DNA from: Rhizobiales bacterium Ga0077545
GTDB lineage: Bacteria; Pseudomonadota; Alphaproteobacteria; Rhizobiales; Methylopilaceae
Assembly: GCA_001464335.1 (NCBI GenBank)
Contig: LNEV01000009.1
Location: 62,001-126,000 of the forward strand
Direction of reading: 5' to 3'
DNA: 64,000 nt
Shown in pieces: positions 44,252-52,812 of the stretch. Each line of letters starts with the position of its first letter. Positions within the stretch are counted from its first letter, which is position 1. The notes below the pieces were generated by a model. The model ran no database searches. It saw only the letters and a program-made list of their open reading frames with translations, and was not told the DNA's origin. Position numbers and translations under genes: made by a program.

Positions 44252-44731
44252 ATGTTCGACATAGGCTGGTCTGAAATGTTGATCGTCGGTGTGGTCGCCC
44301 TTGTGGTGATCGGGCCGAAGGATCTCCCCGGAGCTTTGCGCCAGCTCGGCAAATGGATGGGCAGCGTCCGCCGGATGGCGTCCGATTTTCAGGGACAGTT
44401 CAACGAGGCCATTCGCGAAGCCGAACTCGACGAGCTTCGACGCGAGGTCAACAACCTCAAATCCGGCGTCAGCGGGATGGCCGATCCGATACGCACGGCC
44501 GGCAACGAGGTGAAATCGCTGGTCGATACACCGCCCGTTTCGACGTCCGCGCAACCTGCGCCGGCAACGGCTTCCTCCGAGCCAGTATCCTCGACAGCCA
44601 TTGCACCTCAGCCGGCTGTAAAAGTTGAGACATCAAAGGCCAGGGCCAAGCGGGCCGCGCCCAAGCCGCCCGCCGCCGATAAGACTTCCGCCAAGAAGGC
44701 GCCGCGCAAGAAAGTGGAATCCAAAACGTGA
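44252..44731 (+). CDS. tatB: Sec-independent translocase protein TatB
   Basis: A 159-residue TatB. The N-terminal MFDIGWSEMLIVGVVALVVIGPKDLPGALR is the family signature, and a long amphipathic helix and an Ala/Pro/Lys-rich tail follow. With TatC it forms the receptor for twin-arginine signal peptides. It is 26 bases after tatA and overlaps the tatC start by four bases. Confidence 0.95.
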   Translation: MFDIGWSEMLIVGVVALVVIGPKDLPGALRQLGKWMGSVRRMASDFQGQFNEAIREAELDELRREVNNLKSGVSGMADPIRTAGNEVKSLVDTPPVSTSAQPAPATASSEPVSSTAIAPQPAVKVETSKARAKRAAPKPPAADKTSAKKAPRKKVESKT

Positions 44732-45519
44732 GCGCTGCCGACGACAACGACATCGAGTCATCGCGCGCACCATTAATGGCGCATCTTGTCGAGCTGCGCT
44801 CGCGCCTCCTGAAGGCGCTGATCGCGGTCGGGCTTGCGTTCATTGTATGCTTCGCGTTCGCCGGAAAAATCTTCAACATTCTGCTGTGGCCGTACGAATT
44901 CGCCGCCGGGCCGCAGAAGGCGCTCCAGCTCATCTACACCGCGCCGCAGGAATATCTGATCACGCAGATCAAGCTTGCACTGTTCGGTGCGGTGTTCATC
45001 GCCTTTCCGATCATCGCGGTGCAGATCTACAAATTCGTCGCGCCCGGTCTGTACAAGAACGAGCGCGCGGCTTTTTATCCGTACCTGATCGCAACGCCGA
45101 TGCTCTTCTTCATCGGTGCTGCCTTCGTCTATTTCGTGGCGATGCCGCTGGCCATGACGTTCTTCCTCGGCATGGAGCAGGCGGGAGCGCCGGGCCAGGC
45201 GGGCATTCATCTGATGGCGCGCACGAGCGAATATCTGTCGCTCATCATGGCGCTCATTCTCGCCTTCGGCATCTGCTTCCAGACGCCGGTTATCCTCACG
45301 CTTCTGGCCCGGGCCGGTTTCATCGACAGCGCTTGGCTTGTCGCCAAACGCCGCTATGCGATCGTCGCGGTGTTCGTCGTTGCCGCTGTTCTGACGCCCC
45401 CGGACGTGATCAGCCAGTTCGCCCTTGCCGTGCCGACCCTGCTGCTCTACGAGATTTCCATCTACGTAGTCCGGATGGTCGAGAAAAAGCGCGCCGCAGA
45501 AAACGCCGAAACGGCGTGA
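44728..45519 (+). CDS. tatC: Sec-independent translocase protein TatC
   Basis: A 263-residue polytopic protein with six membrane helices. It carries the family motif APLMAHLVELRSRLLKAL near the N-terminus and FEDGVFxP-equivalent elements in later loops (FVAPGLYKNERAAFYPYLI). It recognises twin-arginine signals. It starts at GTG 44728 overlapping the tatB stop. Confidence 0.96.
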   Translation: MSAADDNDIESSRAPLMAHLVELRSRLLKALIAVGLAFIVCFAFAGKIFNILLWPYEFAAGPQKALQLIYTAPQEYLITQIKLALFGAVFIAFPIIAVQIYKFVAPGLYKNERAAFYPYLIATPMLFFIGAAFVYFVAMPLAMTFFLGMEQAGAPGQAGIHLMARTSEYLSLIMALILAFGICFQTPVILTLLARAGFIDSAWLVAKRRYAIVAVFVVAAVLTPPDVISQFALAVPTLLLYEISIYVVRMVEKKRAAENAETA

Positions 45520-45569
45520 TCTTCGCCGGCTTTTCCAAAGCCGTTCCAAGATGATCGCGGCCTTTCTCC

Positions 45570-47006
45570 ATGCATGACATTCGATGGATTCGAGACAATT
45601 CCGACGCGTTTCGGGAGCGTCTCATCGCGCGCCAGATTCCGACAGACCAGGTCGAGGCGACTTTGTCTCAATTGATCGAATTGGATGATAAGCGGAAGGC
45701 CACCATCGCTCTTGTTCAGGAATGGCAAGAGACTCGGAACCGTCTCTCTAAGGAGATTGGAGCAGCTAAGGCTGCCAAGAACGAGGCTCTGGCTTCCGAG
45801 CTTTTGGATCAGGTGTCGCGCCTCAAGAGTGACATCACTATAGCGGGTGAGCAGACCGAAAAAAAATACACTGAAGACCTAAGCAGTTTGCTGGCCGGCA
45901 TTCCGAACCTTCCGCTGATGGATGTGCCCGTCGGAGCCGACGAGCACGCCAATGTCGAAAAAAGTGTGTTCGGCACCGCACCGGGCGTTGATGCCGCAAA
46001 GCAGCATTTCGAGATCGGCGAGGCTCTCGGAGGCATGGATTTCGAAACCGCCGCCAAAATGTCGGGCTCGCGCTTCGTCGTTCTCAAGGGGCAGGTTGCG
46101 CGCCTCGAACGCGCGCTCGGCCAGTTCATGCTGGATCTGCACACGAACGAGCACGGCTACACCGAAGTCGCGCCGCCGATTCTGGTGCGCGACGAGGTGA
46201 TGTTCGGAACCGCGCAGCTTCCGAAGTTCGAGGAAGACCAGTTCGCAACGCGCCGTCAGCCGTTGACGAGCACCTACGTCACCTCGGATCTTCTCATTCC
46301 GAGCCTCGCCAAGATCGAGCACAAATACGGCGCGAATGCTCCGGATGCGGACGCGCTCGCCTCGCTTGGCGACGACATCGACGCCTATCTCAAGCGCGAC
46401 CGGCTGTGGATGATCCCGACCGCCGAAGTGCCGCTCACCAATCTCGTGCGCGAGAGCATTCTTTCGGAAGAAGAGTTGCCGCTGCGCTTCACCGCGCTGA
46501 CGCCGTGTTTCCGCGCAGAGGCAGGCGCGGCGGGCCGCGACACGCGCGGGCTTATCCGCCAGCATCAGTTCAACAAGGTGGAACTCGTTTCGGTCACCAC
46601 GCCCGAACAGTCCGCCGAGGAGCACGAGCGCATGCTGGCCTCTGCCGAAGCGGTTTTGCAGAAGCTCGATCTGCATTACCGTGTCATTACGCTGTGCACC
46701 GGCGACATGGGCTTTGCCTCGCAGAAGACCTATGACATCGAGGTCTGGCTGCCGGGGCAGGGCATGTTCCGCGAAATCTCGTCCTGCTCCGTGTGCGGCG
46801 ATTTCCAGGCTCGCCGCATGCAGGCGCGGTTCAAGGCCAAGGACGGCAAGAACACCCGTTTCGTGCATACGTTGAACGGTTCCGGCGTCGCCGTCGGCCG
46901 CGCCCTCGTCGCGGTGCTGGAGAATTACCAGAACGCAGACGGTTCCGTGACCGTGCCCGTCGTGCTGCGCCCCTATATGGGCGGCCTCGAAAAGATCGGC
47001 GTCTGA
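45570..47006 (+). CDS. serS: Seryl-tRNA synthetase with internal insertion
   Basis: A 478-residue class II synthetase, some 50 residues longer than the usual 425-430. The N-terminal coiled coil binds the long arm of tRNA-Ser. Motif 2 ([24 protein letters not shown]) and motif 3 ([20 protein letters not shown]) are intact. An extra segment at about residues 227-279 (ATRRQPLTS to KRDRLW) separates LPKFEEDQF from the [11 protein letters not shown] it normally adjoins. The coiled-coil segment at about residues 30-110 uses codons unlike the rest of the gene. The start codon has a weak ribosome site. The TGA overlaps the surE ATG. Confidence 0.96.
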   Translation: MHDIRWIRDNSDAFRERLIARQIPTDQVEATLSQLIELDDKRKATIALVQEWQETRNRLSKEIGAAKAAKNEALASELLDQVSRLKSDITIAGEQTEKKYTEDLSSLLAGIPNLPLMDVPVGADEHANVEKSVFGTAPGVDAAKQHFEIGEALGGMDFETAAKMSGSRFVVLKGQVARLERALGQFMLDLHTNEHGYTEVAPPILVRDEVMFGTAQLPKFEEDQFATRRQPLTSTYVTSDLLIPSLAKIEHKYGANAPDADALASLGDDIDAYLKRDRLWMIPTAEVPLTNLVRESILSEEELPLRFTALTPCFRAEAGAAGRDTRGLIRQHQFNKVELVSVTTPEQSAEEHERMLASAEAVLQKLDLHYRVITLCTGDMGFASQKTYDIEVWLPGQGMFREISSCSVCGDFQARRMQARFKAKDGKNTRFVHTLNGSGVAVGRALVAVLENYQNADGSVTVPVVLRPYMGGLEKIGV

Positions 47007-47776
47007 TGCGTATTCTGATCACCAACGACGACGGGATCCATTCGCCGGGCCTCGATGCGCTTGTGAAAGTCGCGAGAACGATTTCCGACGATGTCTGGAT
47101 CGTTGCACCCGAAACCGACCAGTCGGGCGTCGCCCACTCGCTGTCGCTGAACGATCCGCTGCGCCTGCGCGATGTCGGCGAAAGGCGCTTTGCGGTGAAG
47201 GGCACGCCGACCGATTGCGTTATTCTCGGCGCACGGCATGTGATGAAGGACAAACTTCCCGATCTACTGCTGTCCGGCGTCAATCGCGGCCACAATCTCG
47301 CGGAAGACATCACCTATTCGGGCACGGTCGCTGGTGCCATCGAAGGCGCGCTTCTGGGCATTCCGGCCATCGGGCTGTCGCAGGGCTATCCGCCCGGCCA
47401 TCGCGAGAATGTGGATTATTCCGCGGCCGAAGTGCACGGCAAGCGCGTGATCGAGCAGATCCTTGCGGCGGGCCTTCCGCGCGGGGGTCTCGTCAACGTC
47501 AATTTCCCGGCGCTTCCCGCGGACAAGATCGCCGGTGTGCGTGCAACGGTGCAGGGACAGCGCTCGCAATGGCAGGCGCAGGTCGAGCAGCGCCGCGACG
47601 GGCGCGGCAATCCTTACTTCTGGGTCATTGTCGGCCATGAGATCGGCGATCCGGAAGCCGACAGCGACCTGAAGGCCGTGTCCGAGGGCTATATTTCCGT
47701 CACGCCGTTGAAGGTCGACATGACCGATCACGCGCTGAAGAAGAGATTCGATCAGGCCCTCGAAGGAGGAAACTGA
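47006..47776 (+). CDS. surE: 5'-nucleotidase/nucleoside monophosphatase SurE
   Basis: A 256-residue metal-dependent phosphatase starting [13 protein letters not shown], where Asp8 and Asp9 are metal ligands. Further family blocks are VAPETDQSGVAHSLSL (Ser), VKGTPTDCVILG, LLSGVNRGHNLAEDITYSGTVAGAIEG (Asn). It dephosphorylates nucleoside monophosphates and is linked to stress survival together with pcm. ATG 47006 overlaps the serS stop (TGATG); it is followed by pcm after five bases. Confidence 0.96.
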   Translation: MRILITNDDGIHSPGLDALVKVARTISDDVWIVAPETDQSGVAHSLSLNDPLRLRDVGERRFAVKGTPTDCVILGARHVMKDKLPDLLLSGVNRGHNLAEDITYSGTVAGAIEGALLGIPAIGLSQGYPPGHRENVDYSAAEVHGKRVIEQILAAGLPRGGLVNVNFPALPADKIAGVRATVQGQRSQWQAQVEQRRDGRGNPYFWVIVGHEIGDPEADSDLKAVSEGYISVTPLKVDMTDHALKKRFDQALEGGN

Positions 47777-47781
47777 TCTCC

Positions 47782-48444
47782 ATGCCCGGGCCCGCTCCGC
47801 GCGAAGGCATCGAACAGCGCGCCGAGTTCCAGCTCTTTCTTCGTCAGCGCGGCATCCGCTCGAATGCTGTCCTGAAGGCGCTGGAGCTTGTGCCGCGCTC
47901 GCTTTTCGTGCCGGAACATCTGCTCGAGCACACCTATGCCGACCGGCCGCTGCCGATTGCGTGCGGACAGACGATCAGTCAGCCTTACATGGTCGCCTAC
48001 ATGACCGAGCAGCTTCAGCTCGAAGGCAGCCAGAAGGTTCTCGAAATCGGCACGGGAACGGGATACCAGACGGCGGTGCTCGCGCATCTGGCGCGGCGTG
48101 TCTACACGCTCGACCGGTACCGGACGTTGGTGACGGCGGCGGAAGCCCGCTTTCAGGTGCTGCGCCTTGCCAACATCACGGCCATGCCGGGAGACGGCAC
48201 TCAGGGCTGGGCGGCGCAGGCCCCTTTCGACCGCATCATCGTGACCGCCGCCGCCGACGATGTTCCCCGCGCGCTGACGGACCAGCTCGCGGAAGGCGGC
48301 ATCCTGCTGATCCCGGTTGGCCCACAGATCGGCGAGCAGCGCCTGATGAAGATCGAAAAGGCTCCGGGCGGGGCGCTTTCCGAAAAGGTCCTGATGCCGG
48401 TCCGCTTCGTGCCGCTGGTGGCAGGGCGCGCCGCTTCGCTTTGA
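47782..48444 (+). CDS. pcm: Protein-L-isoaspartate O-methyltransferase
   Basis: A 220-residue repair methyltransferase with complete motifs: GQTISQPYMVAYMTEQL (substrate loop), VLEIGTGTGYQTAVLAHLA (SAM motif I) and FDRIIVTAAADDVP. It methylates isoaspartyl residues in damaged proteins. It is coupled to surE. A divergent paralogue lies at 19010-19675. Confidence 0.96.
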   Translation: MPGPAPREGIEQRAEFQLFLRQRGIRSNAVLKALELVPRSLFVPEHLLEHTYADRPLPIACGQTISQPYMVAYMTEQLQLEGSQKVLEIGTGTGYQTAVLAHLARRVYTLDRYRTLVTAAEARFQVLRLANITAMPGDGTQGWAAQAPFDRIIVTAAADDVPRALTDQLAEGGILLIPVGPQIGEQRLMKIEKAPGGALSEKVLMPVRFVPLVAGRAASL

Positions 48445-48614
48445 ACCTTTCCACCCGCGATGCCACGCAGCAGGTTCCTGTCTTTGACCGCGCCCGGGAC
48501 TTTTTTCATTGTGCCGTTACATCGGCGCTGTTTTGATCGTGCCTGTGAACTGGAAGGGCCGGGTAGGCGTTTCATTCAAGGACCGCGTGCGCGGTTGGAC
48601 ACGGAGGCAGATCA

Positions 48615-49022
48615 ATGAGCATTTTCGGCAAGATCATGAACGCCATTTTCGGCTCGGCCAATGCGGCGCCCGCGCCCGAAGCGGCAACCGCTGACGGGGG
48701 CTCAGCTCCGGGGTCCGCGCCTGCTTCCGGCTCTACGGCTACTTCCGGCGCGGCTCCCGCGCAGAAAGTCGATGTCGCGGCGGTGCTCGATGCGGCGGTG
48801 AAGGAAAAGGGCCAGAAGCTGAACTGGAAGACCTCCATCGTCGATCTCATGAAGGCTCTCGATCTCGATTCGAGCCTCAAGGCGCGCCAGGAACTGGCCG
48901 AGGAACTCAACTACACCGGCGACAAGGACGACAGCGCCAAGATGAACATCTGGCTCCACAAGCAGGTCATCGCGAAGCTCGAGGCGAATGGCGGAGTGGT
49001 GCCGGCCGATCTGAAGGACTGA
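48615..49022 (+). CDS. DUF3597 family protein
   Basis: A 135-residue protein of the DUF3597 family. It starts MSIFGKIMNAIFGSANAAPAP, with a small Ala/Ser/Gly-rich spacer, then a folded helical domain (VDVAAVLDAAVKEKGQKLNWKTSIVDLMKALDLDSSLKARQELAEEL and MNIWLHKQVIAKLEANGG). The function is unknown. GGAGG stands ahead of the ATG. It is followed by its own terminator, so it is monocistronic. Confidence 0.88.
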   Translation: MSIFGKIMNAIFGSANAAPAPEAATADGGSAPGSAPASGSTATSGAAPAQKVDVAAVLDAAVKEKGQKLNWKTSIVDLMKALDLDSSLKARQELAEELNYTGDKDDSAKMNIWLHKQVIAKLEANGGVVPADLKD

Positions 49023-49035
49023 TTTCCTTCAACAG

Positions 49036-49068
49036 CCGCGCCCGATCCGCTCGGGCGCGGTATTTTCT
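49036..49068 (+). terminator. Rho-independent terminator after the DUF3597 gene
   Basis: A perfect 10-bp stem (49036-49045 and 49051-49060) with a 5-nt loop followed by TATTTTCTT, 14 bases after the DUF3597 stop codon. Confidence 0.85.
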
Positions 49069-49211
49069 TGAAGTCCAAGGACTTAGGCTTCGTTCTGAAC
49101 GCCTCGGCGGAAGGTTGCGCCAGCAAGTGACGCTCCCCATGTCTACGGCAGCAAATTGTTGTATTCTGTGCCGTGTTTCGCGTCGGCCTTGAACCGGCAG
49201 GGGAATTTCGA

Positions 49212-49583
49212 ATGGCTCTTCAGGTTATGACCGTCACCGACCGCGCAGCATCGCGGGTGAAGGATATTATTGCCCGTTCCGACACGCCGATCGCGGGTCT
49301 GCGTGTCGGCTTGAAGAAGGGCGGCTGCGCGGGTATGGAATACACGATGGACTATGCCGCCGAGCCGCAGAAGGGCGATGAAATCGTTCAGGATAAGGGC
49401 GTGACGCTCATGATCGAGCCGCAGGCTCTGCTTTTCCTTCTCGGCACGCAGATGGACTATGTGACCGAGAAGATGTCGTCTCGCTTCGTGTTCAACAATC
49501 CGAACCAGGTTTCCGCCTGCGGCTGTGGCGAATCGATCGAGATCGTCCCGGCCAAGCCGGAATCGCTCCGCGCTGCCCCGTAA
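49212..49583 (+). CDS. A-type iron-sulfur cluster assembly protein (SufA/IscA-like)
   Basis: A 123-residue A-type carrier. Cluster cysteines are Cys39 (KKGGCAGMEYTMD), Cys103 and Cys105 (VSACGCGESI). The insertion LMIEPQALLFLLGTQMDYV is typical of the SufA-type found at the end of alphaproteobacterial suf operons. Here no suf genes adjoin. It starts MALQVMTVTD at ATG 49212 with AGGGGA upstream; a longer frame to 49173 is unlikely. It is 10 bases ahead of the TfoX-domain gene. Confidence 0.9.
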   Translation: MALQVMTVTDRAASRVKDIIARSDTPIAGLRVGLKKGGCAGMEYTMDYAAEPQKGDEIVQDKGVTLMIEPQALLFLLGTQMDYVTEKMSSRFVFNNPNQVSACGCGESIEIVPAKPESLRAAP

Positions 49584-49593
49584 GCATGCGGGG

Positions 49594-49941
49594 ATGCGTG
49601 GACGCCGACACGCTCAGAGACATTTTCAAAGCTTCGGGCCGGTTCGCGTCCGCCGCATGTTCGGTGGATCGGGGATTTATGACGACGATCTTATGTTCGC
49701 GCTTTCGACAGGCGATGAGCTTTATCTGAAGGCAGACCGCCAGACCGAGCCCGACTTCGAAGCCGAAGGCTCGCGCCCGTTCACCTACGAGGCAAAAAAC
49801 GGGCGCAGGGTCGCCATGTCGTACTGGCGCGCTCCGGACCGGCTGTTCGACGATGCCGATGAGATGGCGCAATGGGCCGGCAAGGCCCTTGCTGCCGCGC
49901 GGCGGGCCGCGTTGGCCAAACCTCGCCAGAGGAAGAGATAG
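49594..49941 (+). CDS. TfoX N-terminal domain protein, 5' end possibly frameshifted
   Basis: The main frame encodes the TfoX_N fold: FGPVRVRRMFGGSGIYDDDLMFALSTGDELYLKADRQTEPDFEAEG and VAMSYWRAPDRLFDDADEMAQWAGKALAAARRAAL. From ATG 49594 the first dozen residues (RGRRHAQRHFQ) do not look like a TfoX start. In the next frame, GTG 49598 reads VDADTLRDIFK up to 49630, which does. One extra base in the AAA run at 49628-49630 would join the two into an ordinary start. It is either a single-base deletion (or sequencing error), or a shortened protein from ATG 49594. Family members are small proteins of unclear role, some linked to competence. Confidence 0.7.
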   Translation: MRGRRHAQRHFQSFGPVRVRRMFGGSGIYDDDLMFALSTGDELYLKADRQTEPDFEAEGSRPFTYEAKNGRRVAMSYWRAPDRLFDDADEMAQWAGKALAAARRAALAKPRQRKR

Positions 49942-49948
49942 GTCGCGC

Positions 49949-50998
49949 TCAGGCGACCCGGTTGGTGCCCGACTGGACTTCCGGGTCAGTTTCGCAAACC
50001 ACGCGGTTGCGGCCGGCGCGCTTGGCCGCGTACAGGCACATGTCGGCGCGCTCGATAATCGTCGCGGCGTTGTCGTTCGTATGGAAGCTTGCGACGCCGA
50101 TGGAAATCGTCACGCGGCCGAGATTTTCGCCGGTCGAACGCTTGACGAGTTCCTTGCCCATGACGGCGCGGCGAATATGGTCCGCGACCGTCACTGCCGG
50201 GCGCAGCGTCGTTCCGGGAAGGATGATCGCAAACTCTTCGCCGCCGTAACGCGCCGCAATGTCCTGCCCCTTGACGTTCTGCTTCACCGCCGATGCGACG
50301 AGACGCAGAACCTGGTCTCCGGTCAGATGTCCATACTTGTCGTTGAAGTTCTTGAAGTGGTCGATGTCCGTCACGAGCAGCGAGAACGGCTTGCCCTCGT
50401 TCAGGGCTTTTTCCAGCGCCATGTCGAAGAATTTGCGGTTGGACAGCAAGGTCAGCGGGTCCGTCAGCGATTCCGCGCGGATGGCCTCGAGTTTGTCATG
50501 GAGCTTCACCATTTCTTCTTTCGAAGAAACAAGCTTCTCCTCCAGTTCGCCGTTCATCTTGCGCGCTTCGTAGGTCGCGCGGATGAGCATTTCGACGATG
50601 GTCTTGACCTTGTCGCTGTCTGCGCTCTCGACGGTCTTCGAGACCGCTTCGAGGGTGCGTCCATAGCCGTCCGTACTGACGCGGGCGCGATCCAGCATCG
50701 CGACCATTTCGTCGACTTCCTCACGGATTTTGACGCCGACTTCGTCATACCGGCTCGGAAAACGCGACGCCGAAAGATGCATGTCGTAAAGGGCGTCGAG
50801 ATCCTGCTCGGTAAGCGTGCCACGCTTTCTCAGGACGTCGTTGATCGCCTGATTGAGAAGCGGGTTGTAGCAGGTCGCGTAGGTGTACCAGACTTCGTAA
50901 ATACGCGGATAGGCGGGGTGACGATAGGCGCGAATGCGCTCGACGGCCGATTCTCCGAAAACGATCGTGCGTTCGAAGTCATCTGCACCCTGCGACAT
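49949..50998 (-). CDS. Diguanylate cyclase (GGDEF domain)
   Basis: A 349-residue cytoplasmic protein. A helical N-terminal region of about 175 residues ends in a coiled coil (MNGELEEKLVSSKEEMVKLHDKLEAI). The GGDEF domain reads DPLTLLSNRKFFD, VTDIDHFKNFNDKYGH and ARYGGEEFAIIL. GGEEF is active in the family. The inhibitory-site position is KGQD instead of RxxD, so product inhibition is probably lost. ATG 50998 (MSQGADDFERT) was chosen. It probably makes c-di-GMP in response to an unknown input to its N-terminal domain. Confidence 0.92.
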   Translation of the reverse strand: MSQGADDFERTIVFGESAVERIRAYRHPAYPRIYEVWYTYATCYNPLLNQAINDVLRKRGTLTEQDLDALYDMHLSASRFPSRYDEVGVKIREEVDEMVAMLDRARVSTDGYGRTLEAVSKTVESADSDKVKTIVEMLIRATYEARKMNGELEEKLVSSKEEMVKLHDKLEAIRAESLTDPLTLLSNRKFFDMALEKALNEGKPFSLLVTDIDHFKNFNDKYGHLTGDQVLRLVASAVKQNVKGQDIAARYGGEEFAIILPGTTLRPAVTVADHIRRAVMGKELVKRSTGENLGRVTISIGVASFHTNDNAATIIERADMCLYAAKRAGRNRVVCETDPEVQSGTNRVA

Positions 50999-51135
50999 CC
51001 AAAAAGTCCCCCGAATGCCGCGCAGAACCATCCTGGTGCTGCCAGCGAGTTTCTAGGCTCAGACTGGACTTAAACGCTTAATCGGGCGTTAAAAAATTGT
51101 CCCAATGGCCGAGATTTGGCCGACCGGTCGGGTGC

Positions 51136-52554
51136 TCAGGCGTTCTTCAGGCGGACCGGCCGCAGAAGAAATTGCGGCACGTGATCGCCGAGGCCGACAG
51201 GGGTCGGTCCGTCGTCGTGATCACGATGGCGCTGGCGGCCATCTTTGCCGCGCGAAGGCTTGCTGTCGTCGCGGGGCGCTGGTGCGCGAGCCTGCTCGCG
51301 AGGCTGTTCGGCCACCGCTTTCTTGGGCGGCGCCTCCCGCTTCTCGGTCTTTCTCGGGCCACGCTCGGCACCGCCGCGGCGGCGCGAACTTCCCCGCGCG
51401 GGTTCTTCGGACGTTTCCGTCGTCTCGGGGAGCGGGGCATCCCGCCAGTTGATTGTCTGGCCGGTGATCTTCTCGATGGCGGACAGATAACGCTTGTCGG
51501 AGGGAGCGACCAACGTCACAGCCTTGCCGGACAATCCGGCACGGCCGGTGCGGCCGATGCGGTGCACGTAATCTTCGGCGTGGATCGGCACGTCGAAGTT
51601 GAAGACATGCGACACAGCCGGAATGTCGAGGCCGCGGGCCGCGACGTCCGAGGCCACGAGAAGCTCGGCTTCGCCGTTCTTGAACTGCTCGAGCGCCTGC
51701 ATGCGCGCGCGCTGGTCCATATCTCCGTGAAGCGCCACGGCCTTGAACCCGTGCTTTTGCAGGGAACGCTGGAGCGTGGCGATGTCCCGCTTGCGGTTGC
51801 AGAACACGATGGCGTTCTTGAACCCTTCCTCGGAACGGATCGCGCGGCGCAGCGTGTCGCGCTTTTCAGCGGCGTCGCTGCCACAGGCGACGAGCGATTG
51901 GGTGATGGTGGCCGAGGTCGTCGACGGCTTCGCGACTTCGATTTTCACCGGATCGTTGAGAAACTGCGACACGAGCCGCTGGATTTCAGGCGGCATGGTT
52001 GCCGAGAAGAACAGGGTCTGGCGCCGCGGCGGGATGAGCTTGCAGATGCGCTCAATGTCCGGGATGAAGCCCATGTCGAGCATGCGGTCCGCTTCGTCGA
52101 TGACCAGGATTTCGATGCCGGTCATCAGCAGGCGTCCGCGTTCGAAATGGTCGAGTAGGCGTCCGGGGGTGGCGATCAGAACATCGACGCCGCGTGTCAG
52201 CTTGGCGTCCTGATCTCCGAAGGAGAGGCCGCCGATCAGAAGGGCGACCGAGAGTTTGTGGTTTACGCCGTAGCGGTTGAAGCTCTCTTCGACCTGGGCC
52301 GCGAGTTCGCGCGTCGGTTCGAGAATGAGAGTGCGGGGCATCCGGGCGCGGGGGCGGCCATTTTCCAGCCGCGTGAGCATCGGAAGCGTGAAGCTTGCCG
52401 TTTTGCCCGTGCCGGTCTGGGCGATGCCGAGGACGTCGCGCTTTGCCAGCACATGAGGAATAGCCTGGGCCTGGATCGGCGTCGGGGTCGTATATCCCGT
52501 CGCTTCCACGGCGGCCAAGACCTTGGGGCTCAGCCCGAGTTGTTCAAAGCTCAT
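51136..52554 (-). CDS. rhlE: DEAD-box RNA helicase, RhlE-like
   Basis: A 472-residue helicase. The Q motif (TPTPIQAQAIP), Walker A AQTGTGKT (45-52), PTRELA, VIDEADRMLDMGF (DEAD), FSATMP (SAT) and HRIGRTGRAG are all intact. A basic, Arg/Pro-rich tail of about 90 residues follows the helicase core. RhlE-type helicases remodel RNA in ribosome assembly and decay. It is divergent from the large membrane protein gene at 52813. Confidence 0.95.
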   Translation of the reverse strand: MSFEQLGLSPKVLAAVEATGYTTPTPIQAQAIPHVLAKRDVLGIAQTGTGKTASFTLPMLTRLENGRPRARMPRTLILEPTRELAAQVEESFNRYGVNHKLSVALLIGGLSFGDQDAKLTRGVDVLIATPGRLLDHFERGRLLMTGIEILVIDEADRMLDMGFIPDIERICKLIPPRRQTLFFSATMPPEIQRLVSQFLNDPVKIEVAKPSTTSATITQSLVACGSDAAEKRDTLRRAIRSEEGFKNAIVFCNRKRDIATLQRSLQKHGFKAVALHGDMDQRARMQALEQFKNGEAELLVASDVAARGLDIPAVSHVFNFDVPIHAEDYVHRIGRTGRAGLSGKAVTLVAPSDKRYLSAIEKITGQTINWRDAPLPETTETSEEPARGSSRRRGGAERGPRKTEKREAPPKKAVAEQPREQARAPAPRDDSKPSRGKDGRQRHRDHDDGPTPVGLGDHVPQFLLRPVRLKNA

Positions 52555-52812
52555 CTAAGATTGTTGTTCCGGATGCGCAGGAGATAATAAAAGACGTCAC
52601 GTCTGCGGGCGTTTCCGTGTTGAGGGCAACATAGGCAGTCGCCGCCTCAAGTCAAGGAAAGTGTTCCGATTTCGCGTAAACCGTTCAGGACAAGTTCAGG
52701 AACGGTGCGCGAAAAGCCTTTGAGAGAGTGGTGCGCGCAGGTCCGCTGCCGCGCTACCGCCCAGATTTCAAGAGATCGTCTGCAATCTGTCCAGCAAAGG
52801 CTGCCCAAGACT

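Noticed and set aside
51061-51100. AACGC/GCGTT dyad near rhlE considered as a terminator
   Set aside because: The A-run is on the wrong side for either strand to give a T-tract after the stem in the needed direction.
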